A stretch of DNA of 64,000 nucleotides from Apiosordaria backusii (lineage: Eukaryota; Ascomycota; Sordariomycetes; Sordariales; Lasiosphaeriaceae). This document shows, piece by piece, positions 1 to 11,832 of this stretch; the stretch's first letter is position 1, and every line of letters begins with the position of its first letter. Below the pieces are notes generated by a model that saw nothing but the letters and a program-made list of their open reading frames with translations, was not told the DNA's origin and made no database searches. Location of the stretch: the NCBI GenBank assembly GCA_030549205.1, contig JAUKTV010000015.1, positions 868,001-932,000 on the forward strand. The letters are read 5' to 3'. Position numbers and translations under genes: made by a program.

Positions 1-2
1 AG

Positions 3-2853
3 ATTACCTGGGAGTGGCTCAACCGTATTGTAAACCGATGCCAGCGGCACCATTGTTCCACTACATACTGCCTCCGCCTAACCAAGAGAGATGCGGAGCG
101 GGCCAGACAGTCGGCAGCCCGAGCAGAAGCCGGTGAGGCCGGTGAGCCAGAGCAACCCCCGCCGCAGCCAACATGCCGGTTCCTCTTTCCCCGCCCGAGC
201 GGCCAGCTGCGGGTGTTGTTAGGAGAGCAGGTACGAAATGGTGGCATTTCGAGGCCGAGAGAAACGACACCCACATGAACCAGTACAACCCGATGATCTC
301 GCTCTGCTGGCTCGCCAACACTGACTGCTCGCCCTGCACCGGCGTACAGGCTGTGATCAACTACGCTGCAAAGTACTGCAGCAAGTCGGAGGCCCAGACC
401 AACACGTACGCGCAGATCGCCCGCGGCATAATGCCTTACGTTTCCGACCGCAACCCCATGCTTTCGTTCGTATCCAAGCTGATGAACAAGCTGGTGGGTG
501 AGAGGGACTACTCCGCGCAGGAGATCTGCCACATCCTGCTGGGCCTTCCTCTCCAGGACGACAGCCGGGTGGTGCAGAGCGTGGACTGCCGGCCCCGCGA
601 GCGACACGCCCGGCCCATCGACATCACTGCTGACGGCGAAGTCGAGGAATCCTCGAATGTCTACGACAAATACCTCAACCGGCCGGCACACATGGAGGAG
701 GTGACGTACTTTGACTTCCTTGAGAACTGGAACTTCAAGGCCCGCGATCCTTCGAGATGGGCTGTGTGGCAACCTCCTGCGCGGCCCAGGGTTTTGTACT
801 ACTACCCCAGATACAAGCCTGTTCGCTCGCACCAGCAGTGGCCTAATTTCTGCCGTATTAAGCTCCTGCTTAACCATCCTCACCGCCAACCCACGGATCT
901 TTTACGAGCCGACAACCTGCTGTTTGAAACCTACGAGGTCGCCTACAGGCACTGCGCCATTCATCACGACCACCCCGACGACCATTATGGCGTCGAGGAC
1001 GAGGAGGAACCCGAGCCTGACGAGGAGCTGTTTGAGCCTGGCGGTGATGTGGTTGATATCACCCTTGAGGATTGGCACGAGATGGCACGTATGGTACCTG
1101 ACCTCGAGCTTCCCCAGGAGGAGGCAGATTTACTCGGCCGCCGCGACATCGACGTAAACTACGACTGGACCCGCCACATCGGCCTTTATTCCCACGAGCT
1201 GTTTAACGACGGAACCTATTGGACCGAGCTCCGGGGGATTCTCCCGGCAATTACAACGTCGAGCAGCTCCCGCGCGAGGCCTGTGACACTCTTAACACCG
1301 AGCAGCGGCTGGTGTACGACGCCATTCTAGGACACTACAGGGCAACCAACCGAGGTCAGAACCCAGCCCCGCTCCGGATCCAGGTGGACGGGGGCGGAGG
1401 GACCGGCAAGTCGTACATGGTGAAGGTGATCTCCTCTCGCCTGCAAGCCAAAGCAGCCAGGCGCGGCCAGCCCTCGCCAATCATCCGGGCGGCGCCTACC
1501 GGTGTAGCCAGCAACCAGATCACGGGCCAGACCCTCCATTCCCTCTTCCGGCTCCCGGTGGACGGCAACTACCGCCCGCTCTCGGAAACCCCAACGGTCC
1601 TCAGCTCCCTGCAGCGACAGTTTAGGCCGATCCACTACCTCATCATCGACGAGAAGAGCATGCTGGGGCGGAAAAATCTGGCCTGGATCGATCGGCGGCT
1701 CCGTGAGATCTTCCCCGAGCGCCGCGAGCAGTATCTCGGTGGGCTCAGCGTCATCCTCATAGGCGATTTCTTCCAGCTCCCCCCTGTCATGAGCAAGCCG
1801 CTATACTCTGCGGCGGGTGACTTGCGGGATATGGAGATTGTCGGCCGTAACGTATACCTTTCGTTCGACAAGTCGGTGTTCTTATCCACGGTCCAGCGCC
1901 AGCAGGGTGAGGACCAGGCTCTGTTCCGGCAGGCCCTGCAGGAACTGAGGCAGGCGAAGGTGTCCATTCCGTCGTGGGAGCTTCTCACCTCGAGATGTGC
2001 GATCAAGCTACCCCCGGCCGAGGTGGAGGCTTTTGATAACGCCCTCCGCATCTTTCCCGTCAAGGCGCAGGTTGAAGAGTATAACCATCGGCACCTTCTG
2101 GGCCTGCGAAGGGCGGTTGTCCAGGTGAACGCGACGCACGAGGGCGCCGGCGCAGACAGGGTCAAGTCCTCCGACGCCGGCAACCTGGTCAAACGATTGC
2201 CTCTTTGTATTGGTTGCCGGGTTATGCTGACGAGGAATCTCTGGGCCAACGTTGGCCTCGTGAACGGTGCGCAGGGCACCGTATACGACATCTCGTGGGC
2301 GGAGGGAGCCAACGTAGAAAACGACCCACCGCAGGTTATCATGGTAGCGTTTGACAACTACACCGGGCCGCCGTTCCTGTTGCCTAGCGGGGAAGAGCTT
2401 CGTGATGGGGCTAGGCCGGTGGTTCCAATCCTCAGGGTCCAACACGTGTTTGTTCTTGGGGCTGGCACCGGCCTCCGCAAGCAGTTCCCACTGCTTGTGT
2501 GCTACGCCATCACGGTGCACAAGTCACAGGGCATCACTCTCGACAAGGTGGTTTGTGACATCTCCGAGCCAGAGTTCGCGTCCGGCCTGTCCTACGTAGC
2601 TGTTTCCAGGGTCAAAACACTGGATGGCCTGATGTTTGAGTCGCCGTTTGATCGGAGTAGGATATATTGCGAAGATCCGATACGGAGCATGCAACTGAAG
2701 ATAGCTGATTACGAGACAAGGAGGCTGCAGCGGTTGGGTCCACAGGAAGAGGAGGTTGGGTCGAGTAACATAGGCGGGTATATGAGCTCCGATAGCTCTG
2801 ACATGGAAGAGGAGGATGACTCGAGCGATACAAGCGATGGCTTTACTGTGTAG
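3..2853 (+). pseudogene. Helitron Rep/PIF1-like helicase polyprotein, 5'-truncated by the window edge and frameshifted
   Basis: Rolling-circle transposon protein; only the part after the Rep catalytic centre is in the window. Reading starts in frame 3 with a Cys/His-rich stretch (RCQRHHCSTTYCLR, then CRFLFPRP). It moves to frame 2 between about 210 and 240 (WHFEAERND, LANTDCSPCTG, INYAAKYCSKSE) and to frame 1 at the G5 run 1233-1237. Each switch fits loss of one base. The frame-1 part is a complete SF1B PIF1-type helicase: Walker A GGGGTGKS (1390-1413), motif Ia AAPTGVASNQITGQTLHSLF, Walker B IIDEKS (about 1642-1659), GDFFQLPPV, VHKSQGITLDKV and VAVSRV. It ends in an acidic Ser/Asp/Glu tail at TAG 2851-2853. 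GC content is high and RIP-like stops are absent, unlike the adjoining block. The frameshifts could be real or assembly errors in short runs. Family assignment is firm; whether it is active is unknown. Confidence 0.9.
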
Positions 2854-3109
2854 AGAGAAGATTTAGTTGTGTAGGTTTAGCTGTAGTTGTAATAAACAGT
2901 CTTCAGCAGAACACGGGATTGTTGGCCTCCGGACAGGTTATTGTCGCTTCGTTTACTCCCCACTTGACCCCAATTGAGTTTGCTCTCCACATACGCACAT
3001 GAAATTCGTGCCCGTGTCAAAATTGCCAGGAGCGAGAGTGAGGAAGGAAGCGTCCCGTAGCGCAGCGAAGGGCCACGCGACTGACGAACGAAGCGACGCT
3101 AGCAATTTT
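2854..3109 (+). other. Helitron 3' flank and candidate 3' terminus
   Basis: Downstream of the helicase stop lies a poly(A)-signal-like AATAAA (2891-2896). An 8-bp perfect inverted repeat, AAAATTGC (3019-3026) and GCAATTTT (3102-3109), encloses a GC-rich AGCGA-type stretch. CTAG at 3099-3102 would match the CTRR end of Helitrons, but the next base is C rather than the expected T, so the exact end is uncertain. Base composition flips from GC-rich to about 85% AT immediately after 3110. Confidence 0.4.
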
Positions 3110-6100
3110 ATTAATAATATTATAAATTTTCTATATAAATAGTAAATAAAGATAATATATAGACCTCTTAATTTATTCGATAATTTTAAACGGACTTATA
3201 TATTACTATTTATATTTATAATCGATATAGTTTAATATAGAGTAGCCTTTATAGAATTTAAATTAAACCTTTTAATTAATATTAAAGAACTTAAATTAAT
3301 ATTTATTATTATAATACTTCTTTATAAATATTAATACAATAATAATAATATTATAAGCTTTAATATATATATAAGGTAAATTAATATTAACGTCTTTAAC
3401 TTTATTAACAATAATATTTAGAATTAAAGTTAATAAAAAACCTTTAATAATTTTATTAAGTACTATACTAATAATAGTAGATTTTATATTATTATATTTA
3501 AATTATAACTATAGTAAATATCTAAACTATTCTTTATAATTTTTTAAGGATTGAATATAGTATTGAAAAGCGGATATTAAGGTCTATATTATTTATTTAA
3601 TTTAATTATTTATAATAGGATAGTAGGCTATTATATATAGTAATTTAGTATTAAAATATCGCTATATAGTATATTAAAAAGTACTAATAAACTTTAAATC
3701 TTTATTAAAAAGTATTATTTTTAATAGACCTTAATTAATTATAAATAGCCTATTAAATATAACTTATACTTATTTAAAGGCAGTCTATTTTTTATTACTT
3801 AATATAAACTATAACTTTTTAGATAGCTTATCGACCAGTACTATATAAGTATTATAGCCTTTTTTTATAAAAGTAGGAAGTGTAAGGATAAAGTTAATAG
3901 TAATAGTATAATAAGGGTATTTAATATTAATAATAGGCTATAAACTTTTATATAGTTTATAACGATGTCGGTTATTAACGTTGTAATTAAAATAATACTT
4001 TATATATTAATATATAAATTTTATTAAATACTGGATATAAAAATTGCTAAGTTAAGCTTTTATATTATCGAAATCTTTATAGTTAATATTATAGATCGAT
4101 TTTAATATATTTATAATATATAACTTTAATATATAAAAGTAAAGTACTTACTTACTTATTTTTTAAATTAAACTCCGATAAAGTTTAAATAGTAAAATCG
4201 TTTAATTCTTTTTAATAAGTTTAATATTAAATTAAATAACTTTAAGAACTTTTTATTAGGTTAGGTCTTTAAGGTATTTTTATTATAACTTATAAAAAAA
4301 AGAAGACTTAATATTAAGTATTATAATATTAAATATTATAATATTAACGTCTATATTAATATTATAGTCTAATTTCATATTCTTAATTAATATTAAGACG
4401 TTTAATAGTATTATAATATATAGTAAAGAGGGGCTAGTATATATTATTATAAGCTAGTGCTTATTGTAATTATAAGGAAGGACTTTTAGTCTTTTAAGTA
4501 TATTAAGGTCGGTAATGCTATTTTTTATTAATAGCTTTAAGAATATATTAAAGATAATATAGTATTATCTAGGTTTGTAAATAACCTTAAGGTCGAAGGT
4601 ATTAATATATTTTATAGCTTTTACTAGTATTTTATTAACTTTAGTAAAAGATATATTAATAATATCATTTTATTTAATAAGACTTAGAATAGCTTTATAG
4701 TCTATAAATATATAAATAGGCTTATTAATAGTAATTGTAATTTACTAATAGTATTTAGAGAATGCTTATATTAAGCTTAAGATCTTTATTTTAATAGGCT
4801 AATACTTAAGCTTTATTAATAATAGAGTTTTAAAAAGATATATTAAGGGTTAAATAGACGTTTATAGAAGGTACTTTTTAATTATACTATCCTTATTAAC
4901 TAACTTTAATATGGTTTCTGGTTTAATATAGTATACTTTTACTTTAATATTATATTTAGAGACGTTTATATCTATATATAGAGGATCTACTAGTTAAAAG
5001 AATATTAAGTTAGTATACTTTATAATACTTTCTTTAATTACTTTAAAAGAGGCTAACTTAAGTTTAGTTAGTAATAATAGCTATATAGTATAGCTTTAAT
5101 TAGTATATTTATTAGATTTTAATTTATTAATAGCTTTAATTAAAGCTATCTTTTGATATTTAAGGGGTTAGATAAAGATTAAGAAGTTAAATATATAATA
5201 CTTTATTTAAATAATAATACCGATAAAATGGTTAAGGTCTTTAAGTATTTTAAGGAATTTAAGCTTTAAAATAGCCTTTACTTTTTCTTTAGTTATCGAT
5301 ATATTAAAGGAATTAACTATTCTATTTAATACTATAGTATTAAAGAATTTAACAAATGACTTACTAGCATCTATAGAGACTTTATATAAATATAGGTATT
5401 TAAGTATAAGGTAAACATCTTTAAAGTAGTTTTCAAATATTTCTAATAATACTATAATATCGTTATTATAAGTATTATAAGCTAATATATTATAAAATAA
5501 GATATCTATTTACCTTTAAATATATATACTATTATTTCTATAGCTTATAATAGTATAGTTAAATATATATTAGCCTTCTATAGTATTAATAATAAAGGCT
5601 TAACAATCTTATAAGTTTATTAACTATTAATAAAAAATAATAATAACGTTTATAATAATAATATACCTAATTTTAAATATCTTTTTAAATATATTTTTTA
5701 ATTTTTTATTAGGTATATATTTAATAAAACAATCTTATTAAAGGTATAGATGTTTATAACTATCCTATCTTTATATATACTATTTAGTATTATATATTAA
5801 ATAATAAATATTAAAAAAGAAAATAGTATTTATATTAAAGTCTAAAAAAGGCAGCCGACTTATACTATTTTTTGGACTATACTTTTAATAACTTCCCTAT
5901 TATCTATATTAAATAGGTAAATGTAGGATTTCTTTAATATTATATTTTATTAATTAAATTTAAGTAATATATATATTTACTATTTAAAGTTAAGTTTAAT
6001 AAACCCTTTATTCTTAAAGACGTTTATAAATTCTACTATAAGGTTTAAAAACTATTGGTACTTATATAATAGTAGTTTATTATAAATAGTTATATTAAGT

Positions 6101-9100
6101 AGGTACTTTTTAAGCTATAATTTAATAAATAAGTTAATAAAATAATATAGGGTATTATATAGGGGTATATATATAGTAAGGTTTTATACTATATTTTCCT
6201 TATAATCGATATAATAGATGTAATAGCCAAGGTTAATCGATTGTAAATAACTAATATAAAAGCTATTTAGTATTAGCATTTCCTTATAGAAGTTATTTTA
6301 AAGTAGTATATAGGTAATATAATAATTGGTTAAAGCTATATATACTAAAATTCAATTCTAAGCTTTAAGTTAAAATAAAAGCGTTTAATTATTATTAATA
6401 TAAATATTATATTATATTAGAATTTATATAAATATTTATAGGGAAATAACTATATATTTAATAGTAGTAACCTTTAATTTATATAATTAACGTTTATATA
6501 TAGAATAGATTGGTATTTAAATACTATTGTATAAATTAATAACTACTAATTATTTAGATAATTAAATATTGAATTTCTTTAAGGTAGAGATATTTATATT
6601 AAAGAGTATATTATTATTAAAGTAATCAATAATAGTAACCTTATATTTAAAAGATATTATAGTATTTTAATTTAATAGTAATTTATTATAAAAATAGAAT
6701 TTTAAAATTATATAGTCCGAGGTTTTATACCGATCTTTTTTTACTTTTTTAACCTATAATAAAACGGTATACTTTTAAATTTAGATATTTAAATAATAAT
6801 ATATTAATTATTAGTAATTTACTATAATAACTTTATAATTTATATTATTATATATTTCCTTATTAAGCTCCGAACGCTTAAGGTTTAATATAATCTTTAT
6901 TTTTAACTAAACTTAAGACTTATAGTTAAATCTTATATTAATATTAAAGTTTAAGTCGACTGTTAAATATACTATTAACAACTACTATAATATATCCTTA
7001 ATAGGGATATATAGTATAGGCTTTAATATACTACTTTTCTATCTACCTATAAAAACTAAAGGTAAGGTTTATTTTTTAAGTAGTTATTTAAAATATTATT
7101 AATATATATTAAATCTTTAATAGTATAAATAGACTTTTATTAAATTATAAAGATCTATTTATAAATAGTAGAATTTAACTTTAACTTACTATTCTAATAT
7201 AGATATTTAAAGTAAATTATATAAATATAATTAAATAGCTTATTATTATTTAAAAAGGTTTAATTATAATATCGATAAGTATACTTTATAATACCGATTA
7301 TAGTAAATTAAAGTAGTTTTTTATTATTATAGGTAAAAGTTTATAGGTTATAGTTAAGTTAATTAGATAATACTAAGTAATTTTAATTTAAAAATAAAGA
7401 TCTATAGCCGTCTTTTAGTTAATCTTTAACTTAAGGTTAAAGATCGATATCGAAAGCGTCCTTAATAGAAGGTTACTAATATCCGGAGTTATACTTATTA
7501 ACTTAATAAATTACTTTCGGCTTTAATTACTTTATATAAATACCTTTAAGGGGAGGTGCTAGTAAATATTGATTTTTTAATATAAGTAATTAATTAACTT
7601 ACTATAACTATTAAAGTTATTAATAAAGTAATTATTATATTATACTGTTACTTTATTATTACCTATCTTACCTTTAGCTTATTAACTATTAATAATATTA
7701 CTCCGGTAGTATTTAAGGTTTATTATAAACTTTACTTTAATTTTAATTTACTAATTAACCTTTATTAAGATTCTATAGGAAGTTAGTATACTGTTAGCAA
7801 TAATTAATACCAAGGAATTACTACTTACTTAATTAAAGTATAAAGTTAAAGTAGCGAAGGTAGTAAGCTACCATTTAATATTTTATTATATTCTTATACT
7901 TTTAAATACTTTTAAAGAACTTATTAACGGTAGTATCTAAATTAGGCTTAGGTAGTTTAGTTTAGATATTGCTATTTAAAGCTTTATATATTATAATAAA
8001 TTATATAATTTGGCTTATATTATAAACTTTAATATTTTTTATTACTATTTAAATATATACTATAATGTCTTTACTAATATAAATATTATAAAGTATAAAT
8101 TTAAATATTTTAAAGATATTTATTACCTTAAAGTAATTAGCTTTAAATCTTACCTTAAGCTTATTATAGATAATTTTAATTAAGGTAATATAGAATATCT
8201 TTCTATCGTTATTAACAAGGATATAGAAGAACTATACTATAGTAGGACCTTTTAAGTAAAGTAATTAAACAGTTTTAATTATAGATTTATTATAGACTAT
8301 TATTAAATTTTATAATCTATTAATAAAAAGAAAGATATTTAAGTACTTAGTATCTTTACTATTAGTAAATATATCTAACTTAAAGATATCTTTAAAGAAA
8401 GGATTGAAATAACTTATATTAACTGGTTTAAAGGAGGTACTGCTATCGCTATTAACAAAGGTATTAATATTGATTTATTATATTAAAATAGCGATATTAT
8501 TATTTTGGATTTTTCTATAGTTTTTAAAGGTAATTACTATTAATTTAATTATTATAGTCGATATTAGTATTATTTAGTTAAATATATTAATTATTTATAA
8601 ATTAGTATAGTTATTAAGGTTAATATTAGAGCCTATAATACCGGATATATTATACTGATTATAAGGCTTTTTTAAAGTATTATTAAAATCGGCAAATTAT
8701 AACTAAAATAATAACTAATATAATAATAGATCTTAATTAAAATTATAATTAAAGTCTAATAAATAAATACTAATAAATAAATGTCTTTAAATAAAAAGAT
8801 TATAGTAGTATTAAATTTATTAAAGCTTAATATTTTAATCAATATAATATAGATTTAAAGTTTTAAAGCCTTAAGGAAAAGTTTAAAAGAAACGTACTTA
8901 TAATAATAATATAGTAAAGTTTAAATAATACTAAATGTAATATAAATAATTAAATAAAATATCGTTAAAGTCAATAGGCTATTTAAATAGTAGAGGTTTA
9001 AACAAATTTAATAGAGATTTCTATAATATATTAACTAATAATAAGAAAAACGATAGTATACTAAATTAATAAGCTATAAAGTTAACTAAAGATAGTAAGG

Positions 9101-9830
9101 TTATATCTTTTAAAATAGTAAATTAAAAGCTATAAAAGTCTAACTAAAATAATAAAAGTCTATTTTAAAAGCTAAAGCTTTAACTTTTACTTAATATTAT
9201 TATAAAGTTATTAATTAAGTTATTAACAAAATTAAGTATAGACAACAATAACTTAATAATAAGGTAATTTTAACTAATAAATTAAATACACTATTATTAT
9301 AAAGCTATTTAGCACGACTTTTTTTTATACCACTATAGTAAGAATTTAAGCTTATTAATAAAAGCTATAAATAAATTTAAAATATTAAATTTTAATACAA
9401 TTTATATAAAGTAATAAAGGTCGTTTTATAATATAAAGTTATATTTATTACTATTAATATATTAGTAAATAAATTAATAAACTTAAAGCTACTTATTAAC
9501 AAACGTTAATATAAATATCCTTAATAAAAAATAAATAAATGTCTATAAAAATAGTAAAGAACGTTTAGCAAATTAAATAAGATATTTAGTAAACTAGCTA
9601 AAAATAAATAATATTAAGGCTTATTATTAGTTAATAACGACTCGATTAAGCGATTTAGCTAGTATATATTTAACGGTAATACCATATATATAGTATCTAA
9701 CTTAAATACTAATAGGTATCGACAGACAATAAGGTCGTTAGTATTAGGCTGTAGGTACTAGATTATAAGGCAATGGCAGAAAGTATAATGTATTATTATT
9801 AGATCTAAAAGTAAAGCGTTGGAGGTCTAA
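3110..9830 (-). mobile_element. RIP-destroyed Ty3/gypsy retrotransposon (element I)
   Basis: This is 6.7 kb of very AT-rich DNA with no usable open frame. On the minus strand a degraded reverse transcriptase and RNase H can still be read near 4900-5480, which gives both class and orientation. I could not pair terminal repeats or find a target duplication, so the ends are taken from the composition change: abrupt at 3110, gradual near 9830. The last 150 bases (about 9690-9830) are less mutated and may include a terminal repeat. Other element types could be hidden inside. Confidence 0.65.
4916..5480 (-). pseudogene. gypsy pol remnant: reverse transcriptase to RNase H
   Basis: Read on the minus strand, 5353-5480 gives NNDIIVLLEIFENYFKDV, then LKYLYLYKVSIDASKSF, matching the segment after the YxDD box of gypsy reverse transcriptases. 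Reading on to 4916 gives ASFKVIKESI and VDPLYIDINVSKYNIKVKV, the start of RNase H with its first Asp region (DINVS for D(V/A)S). Many TAA/TAG codons fall where CAA, CAG or TGG would be expected, consistent with RIP. No function remains. Confidence 0.65.
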
Positions 9831-10271
9831 CAATTTAAGTTCCTCAAGCTAAAGCTCTAATAATATTCCTGCTAAGCTACCTGCTAAGCCACTGGTGCCA
9901 CATCTGCCCTAACAACTTGGGCAGCATCCTGGTAAAAGCACCAAGAACGGATGACTCGTTAACAATACCAGGTAAATTTATTTCTATCTGCTGGCCATCA
10001 ACGTCAAGTTTTAAACGAGAAAGGCGCAAACCACGGCGCAAACCACAAATGATGCAACCCCCCACACGTCGCAGTGGAGCCTCTAGTCTTGGCCTTGGAA
10101 ATTCAAAATGTGGAGTGGATCCTGACGGGGCTTCCCCTCACTTGCTCTCCGTGAGAGATATTCCCCTCCTGGGTGTGCAAGCTTTTGACAGTTGAGCAGC
10201 CTAGACACATTGCTATCTAGCCGGATTCTACATCGTCCTTGTTTCTTTGCTCTTCTTGCCAGATACACACC
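9831..10271. other. Intergenic region upstream of the first paralog
   Basis: Composition returns to normal here. A 62-codon minus-strand frame (9877-10065) shows no family I know and no clear gene context. A pyrimidine-rich tract just before 10272 is typical of a fungal 5' leader. I see no defined promoter element. Confidence 0.4.
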
Positions 10272-11531
10272 ATGGACGATGACGATTTGCCGTTTTTGAT
10301 GAGCGGGCTCGTCATCGACGCTGCTACGTTCCCGAAATCCCTCAATCAGCAATACCATAAGAACGCAAAGTCCATTGGCCCCGACGACGTTAAGCTCTAC
10401 CATGTCTACGACGACTTGTCCCAAACTCCCTACCGGGAAGGTCTGGGTATTTGTGCAGGAATTTCGGACCCCCCGCCTGGACAACAGCACAAAGTCACAG
10501 CCAAATCGCTGATCAACCACCTCAACTGGAGTCACCGAAATGCGACCCCATACATCTCGCTCTGGGATGACTGGGGGAAAGCCGAGAAAGAAGTCGAACG
10601 GAGACTCAAAAAGCCCACCGTCTTTTCCAACCGCACGAAAACATCGACACCACGTGGCGATGTGAAGGTTGCTGTTATCTCGCGGAACTGGCTTCTGCAA
10701 AGCGATGCCTTTGCTTTCAACCTTGAGGAGTTCTTAACGAGGCCAGAAAACACTGAGTTATTGACCGCACTCCGGGCCAAGAGAACTCCAATCAGCCCCA
10801 AGGAGTGGTTGGCGATGCACTGGATTCCTGACAATGCGGTTACCAAAGTGTTGACTTTTACCAACACCACACCGAAGCAACCGCCTGTCGGAACTGTCCG
10901 ACAACGCTTGAAGACACTGACTGTACAAGACTTCACGGAGTGCAATGGTGGCAGTGATGGGACCCTCGAGGCGCGGACCCTGTTAAGGTGGCACCATGTA
11001 GCACCCCATGTGCTGAAGAAAAGGTTCCTGTCCCTTGACGGCTCAGTCAAAGAACCTACCAGCAAGACTCAGCGGAAGAAGCAGCTGGGAGGTACCATGC
11101 GGAGATTGAACCGGGAAATACCAATGCTGTTCAACAGGAACTCCATCAAGCTCGGAGACAAGCTGTATCAGGGCTTGCTAGTTGTCGGGTCTATGTCGGA
11201 TCCAATTTGGAGAACAGTGGCTCCCCAAAAGGTACTGAAAGATTTCCAACGTCGAGTGGTCTCTATCTTCAGAAGGGTCCTGTCAAGAGCTCAGTGTGGA
11301 CCGAATGGAAGAGATGTGTGGGATTGTCCAGAGAACAGCAATGTTACTCATCCCATGACGATGTTGAAAAATTTCACGACCTGGCTGTTTTGGGAAGGCA
11401 TCCTCAGCTTCGATGATGCTGACATGAAAGGAAATACCATGTCCTGGTTGAATACAGGGAGTATGAACTGGGTGGTCAGAGAGAACAGGCTTGAAATTGA
11501 ACCCATTCAGCGGGCCGCCTTTGTTTGTTGA
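10272..11531 (+). CDS. Conserved fungal protein of unknown function, paralog 1 (DUF7587-like N-terminal region)
   Basis: Single-exon frame of 419 residues. The ATG at 10272 (context CACACCATGG) is chosen; the frame is open 11 codons further up only from a TTG. No signal peptide or membrane segment. It shares with the next gene LYHVYDD (His44), SQTPYxEGxGI, HLNW, TPYISLW (Ser96), an Ala/Glu/Arg-rich helix (ExERR), ISPxEWLAxxxIPDxAVTKV (Glu178), and a C-terminal block LGDxxYQGLL...DPIW...FQ. The N-terminal pattern fits my recollection of fungal DUF7587-type proteins; I could not search to confirm. His/Ser/Glu spaced like this resembles ADP-ribosyltransferase folds, but that is speculation. With its neighbours it forms a tandem family next to a transposon block. 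Function unknown. Confidence 0.8.
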   Translation: MDDDDLPFLMSGLVIDAATFPKSLNQQYHKNAKSIGPDDVKLYHVYDDLSQTPYREGLGICAGISDPPPGQQHKVTAKSLINHLNWSHRNATPYISLWDDWGKAEKEVERRLKKPTVFSNRTKTSTPRGDVKVAVISRNWLLQSDAFAFNLEEFLTRPENTELLTALRAKRTPISPKEWLAMHWIPDNAVTKVLTFTNTTPKQPPVGTVRQRLKTLTVQDFTECNGGSDGTLEARTLLRWHHVAPHVLKKRFLSLDGSVKEPTSKTQRKKQLGGTMRRLNREIPMLFNRNSIKLGDKLYQGLLVVGSMSDPIWRTVAPQKVLKDFQRRVVSIFRRVLSRAQCGPNGRDVWDCPENSNVTHPMTMLKNFTTWLFWEGILSFDDADMKGNTMSWLNTGSMNWVVRENRLEIEPIQRAAFVC

Positions 11532-11832
11532 TATATGATCATTGTTGATAGCAGAGACCTTGATGTACATAACTGGGTATCTAGGACCTCAAGACCTCAA
11601 CGTCAACGTTGGGTGATAGATTCAACACGTGCTATTTTTAGAACCAAGAAGTGGAGCTGATGTGGATTAATCACTCAAGTGGGGAACAGAAAAGCTCCTT
11701 GGGCAGAACAGCAGCTCATACTGCCCAACCCTTCACCGCAAACTCAGCAGCTCATCCGTGTGCCCAAGTCTATAGTTGTTATCAGTAACACAGCTTTCTT
11801 GGTCTATTCTGTCTTCTCAGACGCTACCCACC
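11532..11832. other. Spacer between tandem paralogs
   Basis: 301 bases containing terminator and promoter functions that I cannot resolve. A CT-rich tract ending TCTTCTCAG lies just before the second gene's ATG and could be a 5'-leader feature or a splice acceptor. Confidence 0.4.

Noticed and set aside
1635..2520. Minus-strand frames of 240 and 170 codons
   Set aside because: Antisense shadows of the Helitron helicase coding sequence.
9877..10065. 62-codon minus-strand frame as a gene
   Set aside because: Short, with no family or start context; left as intergenic.
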